From assembly GCA_037783545.1 (NCBI GenBank), contig JBBELK010001212.1:35694-99693 (forward strand): a stretch of DNA of 64,000 bases. Reading direction: 5' to 3'. The position numbers and the translations under genes are program-made. The notes under the pieces are model-generated. The model was not told the origin of the DNA. It saw only the letters and a program-made list of their open reading frames with translations, and searched no databases. The DNA comes from Henricia sp. BOLD:AAB3569 (taxonomy: Eukaryota; Echinodermata; Asteroidea; Spinulosida; Echinasteridae). The first letter of the stretch is position 1. Each line of letters begins with the position of its first letter. This document shows positions 32,025-39,863 of this stretch, in pieces.

Positions 32025-33300
32025 TTGTGAGTTAGTTGTATTTCCAGCCGTATAAAAGTTTGTTACTGCAGAACTGCACCAAATTCAACTCTGATTTCCC
32101 CCCAATATTTATAAGTAGGCCTAATTGACAAAAGAGAGACTATTTATACAGGTATGAAACAAAGTTAAACATAAGTATGAAAATTCGAACATAATCGTTT
32201 TTTTCGAGAGTCCGGAGAAAGGGAGCGAGAGCGTGCTACGGCAGGCTACCGTGGAGTGTAGAAATTTGCCCCGCGCAGCATGCACGGCAAATAGCCTGAG
32301 TGCACACACACGCAGGCGTGTTGCTTCGGTGCACGTACGTTCGTGAAGAAAAAACATGAGGCCAACTCCTCAAAAGAAAAGGGAAATTCCTATTCGGTCG
32401 TCCGGGCTGTCCAGTGAAATCGTGAGCAGAAAATTGGAGATATCCTGAGCAGGAGAAGAGCGAATCGTTTGTGACAAAGTCGTGAGGCTCTCGCGTAGTT
32501 ACAACGGCTGGTAAAGCGTATAAGTTATAACCGTCTTTTGACCGTTTTTGTTATTTTTGCACTGCTTTAGTAAATTACGGGATATTTTGATGATATTTTT
32601 TTCGCAACGACCATCAAAAAAGTATTGTCAATGCTGCTACATCACTAAATCATGTAAACAGTAGGCAGGTGTGTACCTTTAACCGTATCAGCCCCACTTT
32701 GTTTATGCGCATGCAGCCTGCAATGCCCACGTTGTTTATTCACACAGTGCTCCCAGTCCCACGTGCTACGTGCGTGGCTACGTGCACTGGCACAAGGTCA
32801 CCGCGAGTTCATACATGAATACACATTAGTGCGCCCAAGTAAATAGGCAAAGATGCGTGCGCCGAGCTCATGAATATTTTGTATGCCCTCAAATTCTTCT
32901 ATATTAGAGAGAATTGCGAGCTGAACAAGTGTGGTCTTGTGAGAAACTGGCCACCATCGTGATGTGGGGTATTTTTTCTTCCAAGTACAAACATTTTGGA
33001 GAATGTACCTCGTGAAAGTTGCCCTATTTTTCCCAGTAGCGAATGTGACTTTTTTCAAAATGGCGCTGGTCTGTTTGGCAATTTTCACTCTTGCAGGGGT
33101 AGTTTTGTTTCATATGTGGAAATTAGGGAATGAAAGTGACGGATTACCCCTATAAAATTGAACAGAATTAAAAAGATGAGATTTCAATGTGTATTTTGGT
33201 TGTCGTCTCCAGACGCTAAGAGAGTTGTGGGTATTTTAAAATGATTTTTGAAAATTGGGCATTTAGCATTGGTTCCTATGGTGTGCAATCATTACACTCA
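32025..33300. other. Intergenic, nothing recognised
   Basis: Only short ORFs, overlapping on both strands at 32798-33155. No domain, exon or element boundary supported. Confidence 0.5.
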
Positions 33301-33304
33301 CACT

Positions 33305-33645
33305 AACTGTGCGTTGTAATATCCGAGTCTGAAGACTTAGACGAAGAATATTCATCAGATTCGTGGCTAGTTTCAGCGGATTCTTCGGATGAACTCACAT
33401 AATCCATGTCAGAGTCACTGTCTGCAGAAATTCTTCAAGTATCTCTGCATCGCGATCAGCCATGGTGCTCACATTTTGGCAAGAAGATTCAATTTTGTTG
33501 CAGGTTTTTTCACGTGTCGTTTTCAAAAAAATCGTAATGGCGACCCCTATTGTATCATACACCAAACGAAAGCGGTGGCCATTGGGGCTCAAGCGTGGTA
33601 CAGTGCACGGGCGACTAAAGTCGCCATTGGGGCTGAAAGGGCTAA
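33305..33645 (-). pseudogene. piggyBac-like transposon 5-prime remnant
   Basis: On the minus strand a piggyBac-type end, CCCTTTCAGCCCC, lies at 33641-33629, preceded by TTAG where TTAA would be expected. About 165 bp further on, ATG at 33463 opens a short frame, MADRDAEILEEF, that is broken by a frameshift. The neighbouring frame continues with a strongly acidic serine/aspartate/glutamate stretch (about 33427-33310), as in the N-termini of piggyBac transposases. The remnant then ends; no DDD catalytic core is present. Family assignment rests on the terminus plus the acidic N-terminus only. Confidence 0.45.
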
Positions 33646-33838
33646 TCTGTCTTTCAGTGGCGAATGACATCGGAATTGCTTAACACAATTGATTCCATAA
33701 GAATATTCCACATTGTAAACATTGTTTTTTACACAGAGTTTCATTAACCCGTTCCTGTTAATACACAAGAAAGGCATACTTGTAACCAATGCATAATGTG
33801 CGACGTAAAATAATATGGACAGACTGTTAGTATATGCT

Positions 33839-36493
33839 CGGAATTAGGTCAAAGTGTGTCCCAAATGCCGGCAAATTTGGAAATCAAGGAATTTTCCAAC
33901 CAACTTCAAATTTTGCATGCTCCAAACTGTATATATTCCGCACTTGTCATGCGAAATTGACAGATTTTCGCTGGGAAATGACGGAGAAATTTCAGAGTTT
34001 AGGGAAAACGGAGCTCGGCTGCGTGGTTATTCCCCTAACCGTGGCTGTTGGGACACCCTGCGCCGCGCTGGTGTACATTTCTACGGCCGTTGACTCACCC
34101 CAGATTGTGACGGGAATTAGGTCAAAGTGTGTCCCAAATGCCGGCAAATTTGGAAATCAAGGAATTTTCCAACCAACTTCAAATTTTGCATGCTCCAAAC
34201 TGTATATATTCCGCACTTGTCATGCAAAATTGACAGATTTTCGCTGGGAAATGACGGAGACATTTCAGAGTTTAGGGAAAACGGAGCTCGGCTGCGTGGT
34301 TATTCCCCTAACCGTGGCTGTTGGGACACCCTGCGCCGCGCTGGTGTACATTTCTACGGCCGTTGACTCACCCCAGATTGTGACGGGAATTAGGTCAAAG
34401 TGTGTCCCAAATGCCGGCAAATTTGGAAATCAAGGAATTTTCCAACCAACTTCAAATTTTGCATGCTCCAAACTGTATATATTCCGCACTTGTCATGCAA
34501 AATTGACAGATTTTCGCTGGGAAATGACGGAGAAATTTCAGAGATTAGGGAAAACGGAGCTCGGCTGCGTGGTTATTCCCCTAACCGTGGCTGTTGGGAC
34601 ACCCTGCGCCGCGCTGGTGTACATTTGTACGGCCGTTGACTCACCCCAGATTGTGACGGGAATTAGGTCAAAGTGTGTCCCAAATGCCGGCAAATTTGGA
34701 AATCAAGGAATTTTCCAACCAACTTCAAATTTTGCATGCTCCAAACTGTATATATTCCGCACTTGTCATGCAAAATTGACAGATTTTCGCTGGGAAATGA
34801 CGGAGAAATTTCAGAGTTTAGGGAAAACGGAGCTCGGCTGCGTGGTTATTCCCCTAACCGTGGCTGTTGGGACACCCTGCGCCGCGCTGGTGTACATTTG
34901 TACGGCCGTTGACTCACCCCAGATTGTGACGGGAATTAGGTCAAAGTGTGTCCCAAATGCCGGCAAATTTGGAAATCAAGGAATTTTCCAACCAACTTCA
35001 AATTTTGCATGCTCCAAACTGTATATATTCCTCACTTGTCATGCAAAATTGACAGATTTTCGCTGGGAAATGACGGAGAAATTTCAGAGTTTAGGGAAAA
35101 CGGAGCTCGGATGCGTGGTTATTCCCCTAACCGTGGCTGTTGGGACACCCTGCGCCGCGCTGGTGTACATTTGTACGGCCGTTGACTCACCCCAGATTGT
35201 GACGGGAATTAGGTCAAAGTGTGTCCCAAATGCCGGCAAATTTGGAAATCAAGGAATTTTCCAACCAACTTCAAATTTTGCATGCTCCAAACTGTATATA
35301 TTCCGCACTTGTCATGCAAAATTGACAGATTTTCGCTGGGAAATGACGGAGAAATTTCAGAGATTAGGGAAAACGGAGCTCGGCTGCGTGGTTATTCCCC
35401 TAACCGTGGCTGTTGGGACACCCTGCGCCGCGCTGGTGTACATTTGTACGGCCGTTGACTCACCCCAGATTGTGACGGGAATTAGGTCAAAGTGTGTCCC
35501 AAATGCCGGCAAATTTGGAAATCAAGGATTTTCCAACCAACTTCAAATTTTGCATGCTCCAAACTGTATATATTCCGCACTTGTCATGCAAAATTGACAG
35601 ATTTTTGCTGGGAAATGACGGAGAAATTTCAGAGTTTAGGGAAAACGGAGCTCGGCTGCGTGGTTATTCCCCTAACCGTGGCTGTTGGGACACCCTGCGC
35701 CGCGCTGGTGTACATTTGTACGGCCGTTGACTCACCCCAGATTGTGACGGGAATTAGGTCAAAGTGTGTCCCAAATGCCGGCAAATTTGGAAATCAAGGA
35801 ATTTTCCAACCAACTTCAAATTTTGCATGCTCCAAACTGTATATATTCCTCACTTGTCATGCAAAATTGACAGATTTTCGCTGGGAAATGACGGAGAAAT
35901 TTCAGAGTTTAGGGAAAACGGAGCTCGGCTGCGTGGTTATTCCCCTAACCGTGGCTGTTGGGACACCCTGCGCATGCGCCGCGCTGGTGTACATTTGTAC
36001 GGCCGTTGACTCACCCCAGATTGTGACGGGAATTAGGTCAAAGTGTGTCCCAAATGCCGGCACATTTGGAAATCAAGGAATTTTCCAACCAACTTCAAAT
36101 TTTGCATGCTCCAAACTGTATATATTCCGCACTTGTCATGCAAAATTGACAGATTTTCGCTGGGAAATGACGGAGAAATTTCGGAGTTTAGGGAAAACGG
36201 AGCTCGGCTGCGTGGTTATTCCCCTAACCGTGGCTGTTGGGACACCCTGCGCATGCGCTGGTGTACATTTCTACGGCCGTTGACTCACCCCAGATTGTGA
36301 CGGGAATTAGGTCAAAGTGTGTCCCAAATGCCAGCAAATTTGGAAATCAAGGAATTTTCCAACCAACTTCAAATTTTGCATGCTCCAAACTGTATATATT
36401 CCGCACTTGTCATGCAAAATTGACAGATTTTCGCTGGGAAATGACGGAGAAATTTCAGAGATTAGGGAAAACGGAGCTCGGCTGCGTGGTTAT
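33839..36493 (+). repeat. Satellite array, left block (273-bp monomer, about 10 units)
   Basis: The array begins abruptly at CGGAATTAGGTCAAAGTG and repeats every 273 bp, with very few substitutions between neighbours and one 272-bp, one 279-bp and one 274-bp unit. Each unit contains ATTTGGAAATCAAGGAATTT, TGCATGCTCCAAACTGTATA, TTTTCGCTGGGAAATGACGG, GAGCTCGGCTGCGTGG and CACCCCAGATTGTGACGG. Because 273 is 3 x 91, one frame stays open for up to 587 codons; the variants do not look selected for protein. The block ends inside a monomer at the LTR element. Copies here carry almost no single-base indels. Confidence 0.97.
36489..36493. other. Target-site duplication, left copy (GTTAT)
   Basis: GTTAT directly precedes the 5-prime LTR and is repeated at 44104-44108. 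The satellite monomer has one copy (GCGTGGTTATTCCCC), so the element inserted here with a 5-bp duplication, as Ty3/gypsy integrases commonly produce. Confidence 0.95.
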
Positions 36494-37270
36494 TGTCAGC
36501 GGTGCTGCCAAAATTATAGAGAGCTGGGAGGACTTTGGCAAGTTTAATGAGTTATTTACATTGTTTGCATTCCATCCCCTTTGTTACCCTATTAGGTGAT
36601 TTTCCTGGGCCGTGGTTGGTGTTATGTAATAGGGTGATTGTTCGTTGTGTGGGTTTTGGGGGATTAAGGAATTGGGTGATTCTGGTAAGGGACAGAAGCT
36701 CGCCACGCCTCGAACCGATGAGACGCATGTTGCCGTCGCTGCGATACAGTGTTTTGCCAGAATTCCGGTTTTTTGAGAGCTTTGCATGCCACCCAGGGGG
36801 TGAAGAACCACGGCCTTTTTTGTGAGTTATGAGTTGAGTAGGCTAATCGCTGCACATGCTACGCGTATGGATTGAAAGCCAAGTTGGATTGACAGAGGGC
36901 GCACTTCCCACCCAAGTCGAGTTGGCACCGGTGGAAGCACGTTGCACGCACACAGCCTGGGGTACGAGTCGAATATCTTCCATGTCCGTGTTCTGGCCGA
37001 TACAGCGGCAAGACTTTCGATGGAAACTGCGGCTTTTCGAACTCTCGGCAGCGTGAACGTCGACAGTTAAGTGAGGCGAGAACTGGTGGTTAGCATTAAT
37101 GTGAGAAATGATTAAGTAAGACTTTTGAAAAATTTCGCCACTGTTCCAAAGTTCAAGTTAGAACGTTGAAATAGCCTAACTCAATATTTGCACAAAATAG
37201 TGTTGGCTATGTACGTTAGCGTTGTAACACTTACACTTAAAGTGTTGATAATAATTATTGAGGGAAGTGG

Positions 37271-37282
37271 TATATATTTAAA
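37271..37282 (+). promoter_or_regulatory. Putative TATA box of the LTR promoter
   Basis: TATATATTTAAA, about 375 bp upstream of the AATAAA signal in the same LTR. It is placed by sequence only; the transcription start is unknown. Confidence 0.45.
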
Positions 37283-37654
37283 TGTTCTGTCTAAGATTTA
37301 AGGTATGAGGTGTATTAACGATTTTGTCTTCTTGTTTTTGGTGTTGTGTAGTTTTTCTGGATTTAGAGTCGTGAATTGCGTTTTCAGTGCTATTTGAAAG
37401 TACTTGTAGCCTATTGGTCGACCAAGGGTGAGTGTATTATTAATTATGTGGTGTATTTATTTATTGCCATGTTTGCTTAGCTTTTGAGATTTGCAAGTTT
37501 GTCTGAAATTGTAAGTTCGTCTCAAATTGAAGTGGACAATAGTGAATAGGTGTAAATTGCAATTTCTTCGTGTAGTGGACACTAGTGAGTAGTGGAAATA
37601 TCTTGCCGTAAGTTGTAAATATATAATCTTAAACATTTGGTGTATTTTTTGTAC

Positions 37655-37660
37655 AATAAA
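37655..37660 (+). terminator. LTR polyadenylation signal
   Basis: AATAAA in GTACAATAAAACTAG, followed by a T/G-rich stretch. The copy in the 3-prime LTR (43985-43990) would end the element's transcript. Confidence 0.6.
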
Positions 37661-37776
37661 ACTAGTGGATTTATTTTTGTAAACCTGCTTTCGTTTCAAG
37701 TTCCATTTATTCTGCTTTCAGTTTGGGTGGGCCACATGCCATGACTGGCACCTTTTGGGTGCCACTTGTGACATTT

Positions 37777-37794
37777 TGGGGGCTTGTCGGGAAT
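37777..37794 (+). promoter_or_regulatory. Primer binding site, tRNA-Pro type
   Basis: Three bases after the LTR, TGGGGGCTTGTCGGGAAT resembles the complement of the tRNA-Pro 3-prime end used by murine-leukaemia-type retroviruses (TGGGGGCTCGTCCGGGAT), with one substitution and one missing C. The position is right for minus-strand priming. The rest of the leader to 38123 shows no feature. Confidence 0.65.
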
Positions 37795-38123
37795 CTCGTA
37801 CTTTGTTGGCCCGAAACCCTACTCAGTAAATGTACTGTGATCTGAAGACAGGATAATTGGAATTAATAACTGAATGTCTATATTTTAACTATTATTAATA
37901 TTATTGTATTATAGTTTTGACCAGGATTTACGTCGTGTACGTTTTCAACCACCTGGATGGTAGGCATGGCTCTCCAGAAATTTAGCAAGTTGGCATCTGG
38001 TGGTAAGTTTGAATTGTAGTGTATTGAGCGCGCTTTGTCATCTGGAGTTTGAGAAACTGCTTGTACATGTTTCTCATTGTGTTGGTTGCTCTTAGCTTCT
38101 GTCCCTTACCCGACCAAATAAAA

Positions 38124-39863
38124 ATGGAGAAGTGGGTAGAAATTGGTCAGCAAATGGGCCTTGCTGACAAATCCTTAATTGATTTTGTTAGGGAACGTGA
38201 AAATAATGCACGTGACACTCGAGCGGACAAGAAAGAGCTTTTGCAACTTGAACAAGAAACCTTAAGATTGAAGTTAGAGGTTGCTCATGTGGAAGTTCCA
38301 CCAGCTTCTCCTAAGTTCAATGAATTAATTGCTTCAACAGGTTCAGGTGTTCGTGCACCTAAACTCCCAGTGTTTGATGAAGATAAAGATGACCTTGATG
38401 CTTATCTGCAGCGTTTTGAACGTTATGCACTTAGTCAGGGTTGGAAACCAGAAAATTGGGCAATAAATTTAAGTGCACTTTTAAGAGGAAAGGCTTTAGA
38501 AGTGTATGCCCGTCTTGCTCTTGATGAATCTGCTGATTACCAAAGTTTGAAGAATGCTTTATTGCGTAGATTTAGGTTGACTGAAGAAGGTTTTCGCACC
38601 AAGTTTAGAACAGCAAAGCCAGATGTTGGGGAAACCGCTTCTCAATTTGCTGTCCGGATCGAGAATTATTTTACTCGATGGGTGGACCTATCTTCAACAG
38701 ACATGACCTTTGATGGTGTTCGAGATCTCCTTCTCCGCGAGCAATTTATAAATGGCTCAGGTAAGGATCTTGCTCTCTTTTTAAAAGAAAGACAACCAAA
38801 GTCCATTAAAGACATGACGACCTTAGCAGAACAATATATAGAGGCTCATGGAGGAAGATTTGATCGTCAGTCTACGGTTCCATATAATCAGCGATTTTGG
38901 AAGTCAAACTCCAATGCGGACAAGAGTAGACCTAAAACCAACGAGGCAGGTAGACATCAGCCAACTGCGAGATCTAGTGTCTGGAGTGCTAAAACTTGTT
39001 TTATTTGTCATAAACAGGGTCACTTTGCAAGTCACTGTCGCCAAAGAGGAGTTGCAGAGCAAGCTTTGAAAGCAGCTGGATTGTTACAAGGTGAAACTTC
39101 ACAAAACCAGTATCGTCAAAAGAGTTCTCGAGGAAGAGGACGTGGTCAAGGATCACCTTCTGTGCTGCCACCTAAACAGCCTGCAGTACCAAGTGAACAT
39201 CTTTGTGCTAAATGCAGTGGGGACAAACCAGGAACAGGTAAGGAGACTATAGCATGTATGATGGTAGGAGATCCCAAGGCTGTTCTTAAAGATTGTTGTA
39301 CAAATGATGGATTTGTCAATTTATCATGTGGACATACATTACCAGTTATGAGTGCAGCTTGTGAAGTTCAGATTGATTCTGGGATGCCAGTTACAAAGGG
39401 ACGGATTGGTTTAAGGGTTGTGAGTGTCTTACGAGATAGTGGATGTTCAGGGGTTGTTGTTCGACAAGATTTAGTCTCTCCAGAACAGATGACGGGGAAA
39501 CATAAGCATTGTGTTCTTATAGATGGTAGTGTGCGTAAATTTCCTACAGCCATGATCACGATTGATACGCCATATTTAGTTGGCACTACTGAGGCTTTAT
39601 GCATGAAAGCACCTATTTATGATCTGATATTGGGAAATATTGCTAATGTTAGAGCTCCTACAGATCCTGATCAAAACTGGGGTCGAGATGTCAAGCCAGA
39701 GGATGAAGAGAATTTAACAACACAGATGTTGGCTGTTGAGACCCGAGCTCAAGCAAAGATGGAACACAAGTCCCAACCTCGTATGAAGCACTCCAGCGCC
39801 TATTCCAGATGTAACACCAGAGGACATCCAGGCAGCTCAGAAAGTAGATTCCACTCTTGGTAA
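38124..39863 (+). CDS. gag-pro: Gag-protease polyprotein of the Gmr1-like element (579 aa)
   Basis: Forms the particle and carries the protease. An in-frame ATG exists at 38049, but ATG 38124 (AAAATGG context) is preferred because the extra 25 residues look like translated leader. Numbered from 38124: a charged coiled-coil-like stretch at 22-54; capsid region at about 80-245, whose C-terminal part (159-242, with LLLREQF at 202-208) resembles a SCAN domain; CCHC zinc knuckle C292-C295-H300-C305; RGRGRG basic patch at 336-341; retropepsin motif LRDSGCSG with D438 and a YDLILGN flap-side motif at 499-505. It stops at TAA 39861. The last 25 codons overlap the pol frame and probably do not belong to the functional product if frameshifting occurs. 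Confidence 0.93.
   Translation: MEKWVEIGQQMGLADKSLIDFVRERENNARDTRADKKELLQLEQETLRLKLEVAHVEVPPASPKFNELIASTGSGVRAPKLPVFDEDKDDLDAYLQRFERYALSQGWKPENWAINLSALLRGKALEVYARLALDESADYQSLKNALLRRFRLTEEGFRTKFRTAKPDVGETASQFAVRIENYFTRWVDLSSTDMTFDGVRDLLLREQFINGSGKDLALFLKERQPKSIKDMTTLAEQYIEAHGGRFDRQSTVPYNQRFWKSNSNADKSRPKTNEAGRHQPTARSSVWSAKTCFICHKQGHFASHCRQRGVAEQALKAAGLLQGETSQNQYRQKSSRGRGRGQGSPSVLPPKQPAVPSEHLCAKCSGDKPGTGKETIACMMVGDPKAVLKDCCTNDGFVNLSCGHTLPVMSAACEVQIDSGMPVTKGRIGLRVVSVLRDSGCSGVVVRQDLVSPEQMTGKHKHCVLIDGSVRKFPTAMITIDTPYLVGTTEALCMKAPIYDLILGNIANVRAPTDPDQNWGRDVKPEDEENLTTQMLAVETRAQAKMEHKSQPRMKHSSAYSRCNTRGHPGSSESRFHSW

Larger units (their letters stand above)
36494..37773 (+). repeat. 5-prime LTR
   Basis: Starts TGTCAGCGG and ends CTTGTGACA, so the ends are short inverted repeats (TGTCA/TGACA). 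A TATA-like TATATATTTAAA lies at 37271 and an AATAAA polyadenylation signal at 37655-37660, which places U3 at roughly the first 800 bp and R/U5 in the last few hundred. Short ORFs of up to 120 codons inside it recur in both LTRs and are not genes. Confidence 0.97.

Noticed and set aside
33960-34000. CENP-B box in the satellite monomer
   Set aside because: TTTTCGCTGGGAAATGACGG has the TTCG start, but the following A and CGGG positions do not fit, so centromere function cannot be argued from it.
33834-36283. 587- and 263-codon ORFs as a real repeat protein
   Set aside because: They arise because the satellite monomer is 273 bp without a stop in that frame. Variants between monomers are mostly amino-acid changing, the frame breaks at single-base indels, and no start context, domain or gene structure supports coding.
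36535-36825. 96-codon ORFs present in both LTRs
   Set aside because: Identical by duplication of the LTR; no recognisable domain or reason to be translated.
38049-38123. Hydrophobic N-terminus (signal-peptide-like) on Gag from the upstream ATG
   Set aside because: Gag of such elements is cytoplasmic. The downstream ATG at 38124 has a better context, and the extra 25 residues read as leader sequence.
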